NCBI GenBank assembly: GCA_947464335.1
Contig: CANHWG010000025.1
Location: 1-38,417 of the forward strand
DNA: 38,417 bases
Reading direction: 5' to 3'
Origin: Flavobacteriaceae bacterium
Lineage (GTDB): Bacteria; Bacteroidota; Bacteroidia; Flavobacteriales; Flavobacteriaceae
Shown here in pieces: positions 15,793 through 24,834 of this stretch. The translations under genes and the position numbers were made by a program. The number at the start of each line of letters is the position of its first letter. Positions within the stretch are counted from its first letter, which is position 1. The notes under the pieces were generated by a model. It searched no databases. It saw only the letters and a program-made list of their open reading frames with translations, and had not been told where the DNA came from.

Positions 15793-17760
15793 CTAATTTT
15801 TAATTAACTTTTTGGTGTAAAGTTTTCCATCGTCTGAGGTGACATTAATGATATAGATTCCGTTGGCGTAACGACTTACATCCATTTGGGTTTTTTCTGT
15901 TTTCTCAGTATTTTTCTCGTCCACAACTTTACCGTCAATGGTAGTTACGCTTACTCTATTGAACTTAGCGTCATTCATTATAATTTCAATGATACTACTT
16001 GATGGATTAGGAACAATGGCAAAATCCTTTGTTAAGCGTATTAAGTTAACCGTTTCATCTACTTCAGTTGGTTCAATCACCGTTGCACTTTGAGAAGAAG
16101 GTCTATAAACATAATTGGCCGTACAACCTTCTGGGTAGGCTGCAAACTGCGAACCTAACAAAGCTTCAAAACCAGGATTTAATTCGACATAATTTTCAGC
16201 ATGATATACTACTCCATTTCCCAATAGATTATCACCAACTGAGACAATATTGGCAGCTTTAATCCAATTGGATCGTTCCTTCTCTTTCAGAGGTGTTGCG
16301 GCCAAATTATTAATATCGTCAGCAGGTGACACTAATGTCAATATGGGTTGGCAACAATTAATAAAGGTAACATCGGGTCCAATATTCGATGAATTATCGG
16401 AAACTGTGTAATAAAAATTTCCTGCAGGACATCGAACATTAAAATTAGCATCTATCTGAAACTCAAAATCTCCATTCGGATTGGCCCCAAACATACTAGG
16501 CAAAACGGTAAAACAAAATGTTGTAGCGGTGAGTTGTGAAGGTGCGTTTATAGTTCCAATGACAGTTCCATTTTGCGTAATATCAAGAGTCATCGTACTT
16601 AAAGATGCATTGACTGGTGGTTGATAGGTACCACAAACCTGAATTGGAGTATTTCCAATTAAATCCGGACAATTGATATTGGCAGGGTCAATATTTAAAG
16701 CTCCTAATTGAGGATTGGCACATACTGTTCCACAAATGTTATCGATATAAACTGTTCCAAAATGAGCTGAAGGTTGACAATCGCTAACTGTAAATTCAAT
16801 TCTTCCTGGTTGATTCAAAATTTCACCTACATTTAATCGTGCACAAATCCACCCTGTATAAAGCACTCTTCTTCTATCATTTACATAAATTACGTTAAAC
16901 AAACAATTATCTGGATTAGCAATAATACAAAACTCATCTACAATATTATTGAATTGATCATAAGCTCTAGCTCTAAAAAATGGCTGTATTGGTTGACCGT
17001 GTGCTGGTTTATTATCCATTACTAATGAAAAATTGAAATCAATAGTAGCTTGATTAATATTGGGAAAATAACGCGAAACGGTTGTTTGATCAGATGAGCC
17101 ATAACCTTGTTGGTTGTTTAACTTGATACATTTTTTTCCGCCCCCAGAATATAAGGTAGGTACATTAACACCCAAACCTGCTAATACAGGATCAAATTGT
17201 TGAAAACCAGGACTTGATTGGTCTATATAGGTAACAGTACCATTCCAATTGTTTACAACAGGTGTAACTACATTTGAAGCACTTAACACTGTTGGAGTCG
17301 CACAAGATAAAAAGAATGCTTCACCAGAGGCAGGTTGCGGATGTGGGTCAGACCAAAAGGAATAGCCAGCAGTACCACTTTCAAAATCACCATTAACACA
17401 ATCTTGTTGCATTGTTTCAGGTATTGCTCTTGCAAAGTAACTTTCTTTTTTATCTGGATTTTGAATAAAAAATAGTTTTCTTAATTCAACCACTTTGGCA
17501 TTGGCAATAGCATTCTGAAGCTCTTCATTGGTAAATTCTTCTTCCAGTCGAAGATGTTCAATTAACTCATTTGTAATTTCTTGAGATAATTGATAGTTGT
17601 TACTGTTGTCAGCAATGAAACTTTTAATTTCATTTTCGATTTGATTGGCGTTTGAAATTCTACTTTTCTCAGAATTCAAATACTCGTTAAGTTGTGCTGA
17701 TAGGTTGTTTGAATGAAAACAAATAGCACAAACTATAATTGTTTTTACTATATTTTTCAT
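15793..17760 (-). CDS. T9SS type A sorted surface protein with 3-coathanger-like segment
   Basis: This 655-residue protein has a signal peptide (1-22, ending LSAQ), an alpha-helical segment (about 25-105) and a Cys-containing jelly-roll or MAM-like region (about 115-345; CVNGDFESGTAGY to VYIDNICGTVC). A beta domain follows (about 350-470), then a segment with AENYVELNPGFEALLGSQFAAYPEGC that resembles the Bacteroidota 3-coathanger stack, and a type A T9SS sorting domain (about 580-655; FAIVPNPSSSIIEI, then VSRYANGIYIINV and a basic end KKLIKN). It should cross the outer membrane by T9SS and be anchored or released. It begins one base after the stop of the fibre gene, so the two are coupled and probably work together. 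Confidence 0.9.
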   Translation of the reverse strand: MKNIVKTIIVCAICFHSNNLSAQLNEYLNSEKSRISNANQIENEIKSFIADNSNNYQLSQEITNELIEHLRLEEEFTNEELQNAIANAKVVELRKLFFIQNPDKKESYFARAIPETMQQDCVNGDFESGTAGYSFWSDPHPQPASGEAFFLSCATPTVLSASNVVTPVVNNWNGTVTYIDQSSPGFQQFDPVLAGLGVNVPTLYSGGGKKCIKLNNQQGYGSSDQTTVSRYFPNINQATIDFNFSLVMDNKPAHGQPIQPFFRARAYDQFNNIVDEFCIIANPDNCLFNVIYVNDRRRVLYTGWICARLNVGEILNQPGRIEFTVSDCQPSAHFGTVYIDNICGTVCANPQLGALNIDPANINCPDLIGNTPIQVCGTYQPPVNASLSTMTLDITQNGTVIGTINAPSQLTATTFCFTVLPSMFGANPNGDFEFQIDANFNVRCPAGNFYYTVSDNSSNIGPDVTFINCCQPILTLVSPADDINNLAATPLKEKERSNWIKAANIVSVGDNLLGNGVVYHAENYVELNPGFEALLGSQFAAYPEGCTANYVYRPSSQSATVIEPTEVDETVNLIRLTKDFAIVPNPSSSIIEIIMNDAKFNRVSVTTIDGKVVDEKNTEKTEKTQMDVSRYANGIYIINVTSDDGKLYTKKLIKN

Positions 17761-17761
17761 C

Positions 17762-20185
17762 TCAATCTTCGTTTGAAGTTAATGTATTTACTAGTTTCTT
17801 TAATTCAAGAATGTCTTTGTTGTTTTTTTCAATTGCTTTATTTTGCTCAATTATGTAAAGCGTCAATTCTTCAATTTTTGCCATATGTTTTGCTTGCATT
17901 TCAGCCAAATCTAGTCCGTTTTTTGATAACTCTTCGGCTGAATCAATACCTGGTAAATGTTGGTGCTGATTAATGTATTCTTCAACATTTTTTAAAGGCA
18001 TCAAGTCATAATTTTTTTCAAAAACATAATCTGCCCAGTTGGCTGTACTTCGTAATGCTACTTTTACTTTTTCTGTTAAAATTCCGCCTTCAACAAATAA
18101 TTTGTAATTACCCGTTGCGTTTGGATACGAAGCATTTGAACCAATATAAATTTTCCCATTGGATTCACCGCTTGAACCATTAAACCAGATATTGCTATTA
18201 TTCATATAAACAATTCTGTTATTATTAATGGTTGTCGACTGATCTATAGTACCATTATCAGCATATATACTCTTGTCTATAGAACTTATCAGAAACGGTG
18301 TTGCTGTTGAACCATTACCAGTAACTGTAATATTATTTCCTGCTACCACACTAGTCGTTGGAAGCGAAAATGAACCTCCATTGTTTGAAAGTGTAATCGT
18401 ATTACCCGATTGTGAAAGTGTTTGAGGTATTTGAGTAAACGTTGGCAGTGTAAAGGAACCTCCGTTATTTGATAAAGTAACAGTGTTACCCGATTGTGAT
18501 AGTGTTTGTGGAATATCTGTATAGGTTGGAAGCGTTACACTATTTCCATTTGAAATAGATAATGTATTGCCAGTTAAGTTTAGGGATTGAGCATCAGTAT
18601 TTGTGTCAGTAAACGTTGGCAGTGTAAAGGAACCGCCATTATTAGAAAGCGTTATTGTATTCCCCGATTGTGAAATAGTTTGTGGCACTTGCGCCGGAAG
18701 CGTTACACTATTTCCATTTGAAATAGATAAAGTATTTCCAGTTAAATTTAAGGATTGCGCATCGGTATCGGTGTCAGTAAATGTTGGCAATGTAAAGGAA
18801 CCACCATTATTGGAAAGCGTTATCGTATTCCCCAATTGTGAAATAGTTTGTGGAACTTGCGCCGGAAGTGTTACACTGTTTCCATTTGAAATAGATAAAG
18901 TATTACCGGTTAAATTTAAGGATTGTGCATCGGTATCAGTGTCCGTAAATGTTGGCAATGTGAAGGAACCACCATTATTAGATAATGTTATAGTATTTCC
19001 TGTTTGTGAAAGAGTTTGAGATACTTGAGCTGGTAAATTAACAGGAGCACTTTGAACTCCATTAACACTTGTTATTAATTGATTATTGGAGTTTATAACA
19101 TTGGCAATTGAGTTAACTATAGTTGCAGAAGCTACTATTCCATTAACATTGCTAGTCATTAGGTTAGCATTTGAAACTAATTCATTAGACTCAACGGCAT
19201 TTGAAACTTTTTGTAATACTACATCACCAGAAGCATTTACACTCAAAAATTTATTTTCCGACTGAACAGATACACCGGCAAAACTGCTATTAAGATTGGT
19301 AAATCGTAGACCCGAATTTCCATTTATACCATGTGTGATTTCAACTTTATTGTTCGGAGATACTGTGCCTATCCCTACATTTCCTTCTACTAGCATTCCA
19401 CTTGTTGGAGCAATCTCTCCTTGGTTTATTCCATCGGGTGTAAAAGTTCTACCAATTACAACACCGCCTTTTATATCTAATCTATTTGCTGGAATTACAT
19501 TATTCCCTAAGCCAATCCCAGTATTTCCATTTCTAGAGATAAAAATTCTCTGAGAACCAGTACCGTCAGCAATAATTACGGATCTGTTCGTATCACTTCC
19601 AGCCAATAATGGAGAAGAAGGAGCTCTATTTAATGCTACTCGATTACCTACAATAATGTTATTACTACCATTAAGTAGGTTAATTGCTGTTTCTGTACCT
19701 ATAAAAATATTATTATCACCCGTTATTAAATTTCTAGGAGTATAAGACCCTAGGGCAACATTATTACTACCTGAATTGAATAATAATGAAGCATAACCGA
19801 TTGCTGTATTATCGCTACCAGCTTGATTGTCTTGTAATGTTCTGTGTCCGATAGCAACATTTCTAGAACCTGTACTATTTTTATAGAGAGCCCTTGTTCC
19901 TATGGCAACATTTAATTCGCCTTCTAGATTATAAAAAAGAGCTTCATTACCAATGGCACAGTTAAATCCACCTTTAGAATTTTGAAGTGCTTCAATTCCT
20001 ACAGCTACATTACTATTACCAGAACTTTGACTAAGTGCACCATTTCCAAAACCTGAATTAAAATTTCCGGTGTTATTGATTCCTGCATTTTCCCCAAAAA
20101 AACTATTATTAACTTGAGCAAAAGAAGTTAGAGAGATTCCAAACAGGGTTACGATTGCAAAAAAGTAGGTAGTTTTCATTTTCAT
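17762..20185 (-). CDS. Beta-repeat fibre protein with YadA-head-like repeats and C-terminal coiled coil
   Basis: This 807-residue protein has a signal peptide (1-24, ending TSFAQ). Residues about 28-190 contain at least six repeats of roughly 23 residues with the pattern N-x-A-x-G-x-x-A-L, like the head repeats of YadA-type trimeric adhesins. Residues about 385-612 hold three 56-residue repeats (GNTITLSNNGGSFTLP plus LTGNTLSISNGNSVTL) and two half-length ones. The C-terminal about 95 residues (VKVALRSTANWADYVF, then HQHLPGIDSAEE, then a coiled coil about 755-800) are a common Bacteroidota ending of fibre-like proteins and resemble tail-fibre trimerisation ends. No T9SS sorting domain is visible. 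It is probably a trimeric surface fibre. How it leaves the cell is unknown; the adjacent T9SS protein may carry or anchor it. Confidence 0.85.
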   Translation of the reverse strand: MKMKTTYFFAIVTLFGISLTSFAQVNNSFFGENAGINNTGNFNSGFGNGALSQSSGNSNVAVGIEALQNSKGGFNCAIGNEALFYNLEGELNVAIGTRALYKNSTGSRNVAIGHRTLQDNQAGSDNTAIGYASLLFNSGSNNVALGSYTPRNLITGDNNIFIGTETAINLLNGSNNIIVGNRVALNRAPSSPLLAGSDTNRSVIIADGTGSQRIFISRNGNTGIGLGNNVIPANRLDIKGGVVIGRTFTPDGINQGEIAPTSGMLVEGNVGIGTVSPNNKVEITHGINGNSGLRFTNLNSSFAGVSVQSENKFLSVNASGDVVLQKVSNAVESNELVSNANLMTSNVNGIVASATIVNSIANVINSNNQLITSVNGVQSAPVNLPAQVSQTLSQTGNTITLSNNGGSFTLPTFTDTDTDAQSLNLTGNTLSISNGNSVTLPAQVPQTISQLGNTITLSNNGGSFTLPTFTDTDTDAQSLNLTGNTLSISNGNSVTLPAQVPQTISQSGNTITLSNNGGSFTLPTFTDTNTDAQSLNLTGNTLSISNGNSVTLPTYTDIPQTLSQSGNTVTLSNNGGSFTLPTFTQIPQTLSQSGNTITLSNNGGSFSLPTTSVVAGNNITVTGNGSTATPFLISSIDKSIYADNGTIDQSTTINNNRIVYMNNSNIWFNGSSGESNGKIYIGSNASYPNATGNYKLFVEGGILTEKVKVALRSTANWADYVFEKNYDLMPLKNVEEYINQHQHLPGIDSAEELSKNGLDLAEMQAKHMAKIEELTLYIIEQNKAIEKNNKDILELKKLVNTLTSNED
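18350..19032 (-). repeat. Tandem 168-bp repeats inside the fibre gene
   Basis: Equivalent points of successive units fall at 18528, 18696, 18864 and 19032, an exact 168-base period (56 codons). Two shortened units lie at the downstream end, with equivalent points 84 bases apart. Copies are nearly identical at DNA level, differing mostly at third codon positions, so copy number could change by recombination. Confidence 0.9.
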
Positions 20186-20261
20186 AACAATACATTTAAA
20201 TTAAAAAATCAATTAAAAAACTCATTTATTATTTGATTTTTGTTCTGATACTTTGACATCT

Positions 20262-20269
20262 CAAATATA
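20262..20269 (-). promoter_or_regulatory. -7 element for the fibre operon
   Basis: Reading leftward, TATATTTG is a perfect consensus match about 76 bases before the fibre ATG at 20185. No clear -33 box is present. Confidence 0.45.
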
Positions 20270-20386
20270 AAATGTTTGTTTAGATAATTCTATAAAATAC
20301 ATATATTATCGATAAAATACACTTTTTAATAAATACTAAGGTAAAATATCTTACAAAAAAATAAAAAGTATAAATCTCATTAACTA

Positions 20387-20420
20387 ACAAAAAAAAACTC
20401 CTTACAAAACGTAAGGAGTT
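20387..20420 (-). terminator. Terminator of gltA
   Basis: Reading leftward, AACTCCTTAC pairs perfectly with GTAAGGAGTT around a 5-base loop (20406-20410), followed by a T tract (20395-20387). It lies just after the gltA stop. Confidence 0.9.
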
Positions 20421-20440
20421 CTAAAAAAGAATAATAATTA

Positions 20441-21724
20441 TTATCTTTTATCTTTTGGTTTAAAATCTCTCAAAGGATAACCAGTATATACTTGTCTTGG
20501 CCTTCCGATTGGTTCTTTGTTTATACGCATTTCTTTCCATTGTGCAATCCATCCTGGCAAACGTCCAATAGCAAACATTACGGTAAACATGTCTGTTGGA
20601 ATTCCCAATGCTCTATATATTATACCTGAATAGAAATCTACATTTGGATATAATTTTCTAGATACAAAATATTCGTCAACTAGTGCTGCTGCTTCCAATT
20701 CCTTAGCGATATTTAATATTGGATCATCTACACCCAAAGTTCTTAAAACTTCGTCAGCTGCTTTTTTAATAATTCTGGCTCTTGGATCGAAGTTTTTATA
20801 AACTCTATGACCAAATCCCATTAAACGGAATGGATCCTCTTTGTCTTTGGCTTTTGCCATATATTTTGCTGCATCTCCACCATCTTTTTGAATTTCCTCA
20901 AGCATTTCTAGAACTGCTTGGTTAGCACCACCATGCAATGGTCCCCAAAGTGCTGAAACGCCAGCAGAAATAGATGCAAATAAACCAGCATGCGAAGACC
21001 CAACAATTCTAACGGTAGACGTAGAACAATTTTGTTCATGATCTGCATGAAGAATAAATAATTTATCTAAAGCATCAATGACTACAGGATTTGACGCATA
21101 AGGTCCTGTTGGTAATTTAAACATTAATTGCATAAAATTATCAACGTATCCGATCGTATTATCATAATAGTTTAAAGGATAACCCATCATTTTTCTGTAA
21201 GTCCAAGTAGCAATGACCAAAAATTTACCCATGGTTTTGCAAACGGCTTCATACATTTCTTTTTCATTTTCAACATTAACAACTTTTGGATTAAAAGCTG
21301 TTAATGCACTTGTAAGCGCAGACAAAACACCCATCGGATGAGCCGTTTTAGGAAAACCATCAATGATGTTTTTCATTTCTTCGTTTACTAAAGTGTATTT
21401 TCTAATGTCTGTTTCAAATTGAGACAACTCTTCTTGGGTTGGTAATTCCCCAAAAATTACCAAATAGGCAACTTCTAGAAAATCAGCTTTTTCGGCTAAA
21501 TCTTCGATGGCATATCCTCGGTAACGAAGGATACCTTCTTCACCATCTAAAAAAGTAATATCACTTTTACAGGAACCCGAGTTCTTATAACCTGGATCGA
21601 GGGTTATTGCTCCTGTTAAATCTCGTAGTTTTTGAATGTCGATTGCGGGTTCATTTTCACTTCCTATGATTACAGGAAACTCATACTTTTTACCATCGTA
21701 TTCTAATAGTGCAGTTTTTGACAT
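20441..21724 (-). CDS. gltA: Citrate synthase
   Basis: This 427-residue protein has the length of the hexameric bacterial type. It condenses oxaloacetate and acetyl-CoA into citrate, the entry step of the TCA cycle. Catalytic and binding signatures are clear: HADHEQNCSTST near residue 227, GPLHGGAN (catalytic His) near 265, MGFGHRVYKNFDPRA (catalytic His and substrate Arg) near 304, and the catalytic Asp in VDFYSGI near 362. It is a single gene with its own terminator. A TAATTTTG -7 box lies at 21767-21774 inside one arm of a perfect 12-bp inverted repeat, which suggests specific transcriptional control. Confidence 0.97.
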   Translation of the reverse strand: MSKTALLEYDGKKYEFPVIIGSENEPAIDIQKLRDLTGAITLDPGYKNSGSCKSDITFLDGEEGILRYRGYAIEDLAEKADFLEVAYLVIFGELPTQEELSQFETDIRKYTLVNEEMKNIIDGFPKTAHPMGVLSALTSALTAFNPKVVNVENEKEMYEAVCKTMGKFLVIATWTYRKMMGYPLNYYDNTIGYVDNFMQLMFKLPTGPYASNPVVIDALDKLFILHADHEQNCSTSTVRIVGSSHAGLFASISAGVSALWGPLHGGANQAVLEMLEEIQKDGGDAAKYMAKAKDKEDPFRLMGFGHRVYKNFDPRARIIKKAADEVLRTLGVDDPILNIAKELEAAALVDEYFVSRKLYPNVDFYSGIIYRALGIPTDMFTVMFAIGRLPGWIAQWKEMRINKEPIGRPRQVYTGYPLRDFKPKDKR

Positions 21725-21766
21725 TTGTATAAAAGGGAATAAATCTTAATAATATCATTAATTCGA

Positions 21767-21774
21767 CAAAATTA
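21767..21774 (-). promoter_or_regulatory. -7 element for gltA
   Basis: Reading leftward, TAATTTTG matches the consensus 43 bases before the gltA ATG. It overlaps the left arm of the 12-bp inverted repeat. Confidence 0.5.
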
Positions 21775-21826
21775 ACGAATTGAAAACGAAATAAAAAAGA
21801 ATTAAGACAACGTTTTCGTTAATTTT
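21768..21826. promoter_or_regulatory. Perfect 12-bp inverted repeat over the gltA promoter
   Basis: AAAATTAACGAA (21768-21779) and TTCGTTAATTTT (21815-21826) are exact reverse complements 35 bases apart. A second 7-bp pair, GAAAACG (21782-21788) and CGTTTTC (21811-21817), lies inside. The arrangement suggests a dimeric or looping regulator of gltA; the factor is unknown. Confidence 0.5.
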
Positions 21827-22132
21827 ATGATAAAAATTACAGAGGAAATTTGTAATCAGTAGTTCATAAATAAACTTGTCGAGATATGAATATTTGAGTA
21901 ATATTATAAAAAACTCTGAAACTCTCTAAACAATATAGGATAAAATTATTCCAAATTGAAAACGCAAAACCTTTACTAATTTATTTTCTAAAACTACTAG
22001 ATTACTTTCAACTATCCAATTTTTTAAATGTACTGACTCTAAAGTATTGGTTACCTTGATGTTCCATTCAATAGAAATTCCGCAAAATAAAAGGATGAAC
22101 TATCCAAACGATAGGTTTTTGACTAGCTTACT

Positions 22133-23494
22133 TTAGTTAGTTTTTGGATTGTTTGGAAAAACAAATTTAGCCACAAAATCGACTTTATTCCTTACCCATT
22201 GTATTCGATATAAACCAGCTGCACTCATTAAATATAAAGCAACTCTTGACGGAAACAAATAACGAGGTTCCATATACGTTAAACCGTGAAAAATTAACAA
22301 GCTTACAATTACGGCCCAAAACAACCAATAATTTAAGAGATTCTTCTCTTTAATAAAAAAAATAAAAGCCCCTAACAGCAATAGAATATTAACACAATTT
22401 ATAAGTAACATAAATAACCAATAGGCTGTTGTTCCTCGGATTGGACCAAGATGAAAATCTTTTGGCTGAACGCTATTTATAAAATATACGTGTCCGTAAA
22501 AACATTTTACAAAAAACTGTCTCGTAAATAAAAATGGATGTTCGAGTGCATCGTTTATCAAAAATTCTTTGTAAACCTCGTTAGATGAACGATGGCTTAT
22601 TTCCATAATTGAATTAAGTTCTTTTCCACTTTTACCCCAGTTTTGATAGTCTTTACTATCGGCTCTATTATCATTATCCCAAAAACGAAAATCGGTTGGT
22701 TCTTCTCTAAACTGAAACCTTCCAATATGGGCAACATAATAAAACAACCCTTCTTGATTTTCATTCGATTTAGTCCCTGTGATTACTTTAGCTAATTGTA
22801 AAACTCCAAAACCTAGTAACCCAACACAACTAAAAGTTAACACTAATTTTTTTCCATAGGTTGTAAAGAATTCTTTTCTCCTATAAAAAGAATAACCAAT
22901 AATTAAAAATCCCAAACCAAGTATCAGCATAGTGTTTGGTCTATTTAAAATTAAAAACCATAAACCTATGGTTAAAAAAATCCAACCTATTTTTTTATTT
23001 GGATTATGGAATACTATTGACCACCCATAAAGCGCTACTGTCAAAGAAAAAAAGGCGGGAACTTCTGCTAAAATTCCGAGCGAATAATAGCAATGTATTG
23101 GAAAAATAAAAAAGAGTCCAATAGTAAGTAGACCAACTTCTTTTGAAAACAAAGAACAAGCTATTTTAAAAATTAATAATAAACTTATGGTTACAATTAT
23201 AAAAGTAAATACTGTTGCATAGACCCAAAGCTGATTGTCTGTTGCTTTTGAAGAAGCTATAAAATAAGCGGGAGTATAAAAAATAATTGGCCCCGGTGCT
23301 TTGGTAATTGTAACTTTATCAAAGGTAACTGTACCCTTAAGATAACGAGCTAAATTTTTAGATTCTACATGAAAAGTATCATCTCCAAAAGGTTTTGCCT
23401 TGAAGGGAAGATTAAGAACAATAAACATCAACAATGTTGAAATCAAGACAATGAAGATATTGATTCTTTTAGTTGAAAAAGTACTTGTATGCAT
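22133..23494 (-). CDS. GT39-like polytopic membrane glycosyltransferase
   Basis: This 453-residue protein has about ten hydrophobic membrane segments spread over its length. Its first external loop carries an acidic pair in PFGDDTFHVESKNLAR (about residues 36-51), the position where protein-mannosyltransferase and ArnT-like enzymes place their catalytic Asp/Glu. The family transfers sugars from lipid-linked donors on the outer side of the inner membrane. Donor and acceptor are not deducible. It starts 87 bases downstream of the sucC stop, beyond a terminator, and no consensus promoter was found for it. It could equally be an uncharacterised membrane protein with this fold. Confidence 0.75.
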   Translation of the reverse strand: MHTSTFSTKRINIFIVLISTLLMFIVLNLPFKAKPFGDDTFHVESKNLARYLKGTVTFDKVTITKAPGPIIFYTPAYFIASSKATDNQLWVYATVFTFIIVTISLLLIFKIACSLFSKEVGLLTIGLFFIFPIHCYYSLGILAEVPAFFSLTVALYGWSIVFHNPNKKIGWIFLTIGLWFLILNRPNTMLILGLGFLIIGYSFYRRKEFFTTYGKKLVLTFSCVGLLGFGVLQLAKVITGTKSNENQEGLFYYVAHIGRFQFREEPTDFRFWDNDNRADSKDYQNWGKSGKELNSIMEISHRSSNEVYKEFLINDALEHPFLFTRQFFVKCFYGHVYFINSVQPKDFHLGPIRGTTAYWLFMLLINCVNILLLLGAFIFFIKEKNLLNYWLFWAVIVSLLIFHGLTYMEPRYLFPSRVALYLMSAAGLYRIQWVRNKVDFVAKFVFPNNPKTN

Positions 23495-23520
23495 ATATAT
23501 TGTTACTAGAAATAAAGTCG

Positions 23521-23557
23521 AAAAATAATAAAAAATCCCGAGTTCTCACTCAGGATT
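23521..23557 (-). terminator. Terminator of sucC
   Basis: Reading leftward, AATCCTGAGT pairs with ACTCGGGATT around a 4-base loop, with a following T-rich run. One pair is a G-U wobble only in the leftward RNA and would be a C-A mismatch in the other, which fixes the direction. Confidence 0.85.
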
Positions 23558-23581
23558 CACATTCTATATTGCAATTCAATG

Positions 23582-24775
23582 TTAAGATAAAGCTGCTTTG
23601 ACTTGGTCTGCCGCTTCTTGAAATTGAACTGCTGATAAAATAGGCATCCCAGAATTGTCAATTAATTCTTTAGCAATTTCTGCATTAGTTCCTTGAAGAC
23701 GAACAATTATTGGTACTTTAATAGCATCACCCATATTTTTATAGGCATCAACTACACCTTGCGCTACTCTATCACAACGAACAATTCCGCCGAAAATATT
23801 AATCAAAATAGCTTTTACATTAGGATCCTTTAAAATAATTCTAAAAGCTAACTCAACACGTTTTGCATCAGCCGTTCCACCTACATCCAAAAAATTTGCT
23901 GGTTCAAAACCTGCATATTTAATCAAATCCATAGTTGCCATAGCTAAACCTGCTCCGTTAACCATACAACCAACAGTGCCGTCTAAGTCAACATAATTTA
24001 ACCCTGCCTCTTTTGCTTCAACTTCGATTGGATTTTCTTCACGAATATCACGCATGTCGGCATATTTTGGCTGACGGTATAATGCATTATCATCAATATT
24101 AACTTTGGCGTCTACTGCCATAATTTTATTATCCGAAGTTTTTAAAACGGGATTGATTTCAAACATTGAGGCATCAGAACCAATATAAGCATTGTATAAA
24201 GAATCTACAAACTTTACCATTTCTTTGAATGCATTTCCAGAAAGCCCTAAGTTAAAAGCAATTCTTCTAGCTTGAAAACCTTGTAAGCCTACAGTAGGAT
24301 CAATTTCTTCGGTAAAAATTAAATGAGGTGTATGTTCTGCTACTTCTTCAATATCCATTCCTCCTTCTGTAGAATACATAATCATATTTCTACCTTTTGC
24401 TCTATTTAAAAGAACAGACATGTAAAACTCAGACGTTTCACTTTCACCAGGATAATATACATCTTCTGCAATTAATACTTTATGAACCGTTTTTCCTTCT
24501 GGAGGAGTTTGCGGGGTGATTAATTGCATTCCAATAATTTGTTCTGAAATTTCAGTTACTTGTTCTAAGTTTTTAGCCAACTTAACACCGCCTCCTTTTC
24601 CTCTTCCACCAGCATGAATTTGGGCTTTAATTACGTACCAGCTTGTTCCAGTTTCTGAAGTCAATTGTTTTGCTGCAGCTAGTGCTTCTACAGGACTATT
24701 GGCAACAATACCACGTTGTACGCGTACACCATATTTTGCTAAAATTTCTTTTCCTTGATATTCGTGTATATTCAT
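23582..24775 (-). CDS. sucC: Succinate-CoA ligase (ADP-forming) beta subunit
   Basis: This 397-residue protein has the family's normal length. It interconverts succinyl-CoA and succinate with substrate-level phosphorylation of ADP in the TCA cycle, in complex with the alpha subunit SucD, which is not in this window. The N-terminal MNIHEYQGKEILAKYG and ATP-grasp lysine/glycine loop KAQIHAGGRGKGGGVK are diagnostic, as are the CoA-ligase-domain motifs NGAGLAMATMD and NIFGGIVRCD in the C-terminal third. The start at 24775 is chosen because an in-frame ATG at 24808 falls inside the promoter -7 box and the MNIHEYQ start matches the family. Confidence 0.97.
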   Translation of the reverse strand: MNIHEYQGKEILAKYGVRVQRGIVANSPVEALAAAKQLTSETGTSWYVIKAQIHAGGRGKGGGVKLAKNLEQVTEISEQIIGMQLITPQTPPEGKTVHKVLIAEDVYYPGESETSEFYMSVLLNRAKGRNMIMYSTEGGMDIEEVAEHTPHLIFTEEIDPTVGLQGFQARRIAFNLGLSGNAFKEMVKFVDSLYNAYIGSDASMFEINPVLKTSDNKIMAVDAKVNIDDNALYRQPKYADMRDIREENPIEVEAKEAGLNYVDLDGTVGCMVNGAGLAMATMDLIKYAGFEPANFLDVGGTADAKRVELAFRIILKDPNVKAILINIFGGIVRCDRVAQGVVDAYKNMGDAIKVPIIVRLQGTNAEIAKELIDNSGMPILSAVQFQEAADQVKAALS

Positions 24776-24805
24776 AATGAAGTTTTTATTACTTTTAAAG
24801 TGGCA

Positions 24806-24834
24806 CAAAAGTAATTAATTACATTCAAACCAAA
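24806..24834 (-). promoter_or_regulatory. Promoter of sucC
   Basis: Reading leftward, TTTG at 24834-24831 and TACTTTTG at 24813-24806 are 17 bases apart. It is a complete Bacteroidota promoter, 31 bases upstream of the chosen ATG. Confidence 0.7.

Larger units (their letters stand above)
21725..22132. other. Intergenic region upstream of gltA
   Basis: This 408-base AT-rich region holds the gltA -7 box at 21767-21774 and inverted repeats at 21768-21826. From about 21830 to 22132 I see no convincing gene. A leftward frame is open for roughly 60 codons near 21930-22110 but has no ATG and no recognisable product, so it is left uncalled. Confidence 0.6.

Noticed and set aside
18603..19019. Rightward 138-codon ORF with internal repeats
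   Set aside because: It is the opposite-strand shadow of the 168-bp repeats in the fibre gene, with no start context or family of its own.
18350..19032. CRISPR-like array
   Set aside because: The repeats are 168 bases, in frame and coding, with no short repeat/unique spacer pattern and no cas genes.
17762..20185. Prophage tail-fibre region
   Set aside because: Fibre-like repeats alone suggest phage, but no capsid, terminase, integrase or lysis genes are near; the signal peptide and T9SS partner favour a cell-surface protein.
24776..24808. Upstream start of sucC
   Set aside because: It overlaps the sucC -7 box and the family starts at MNIHEYQGKE.
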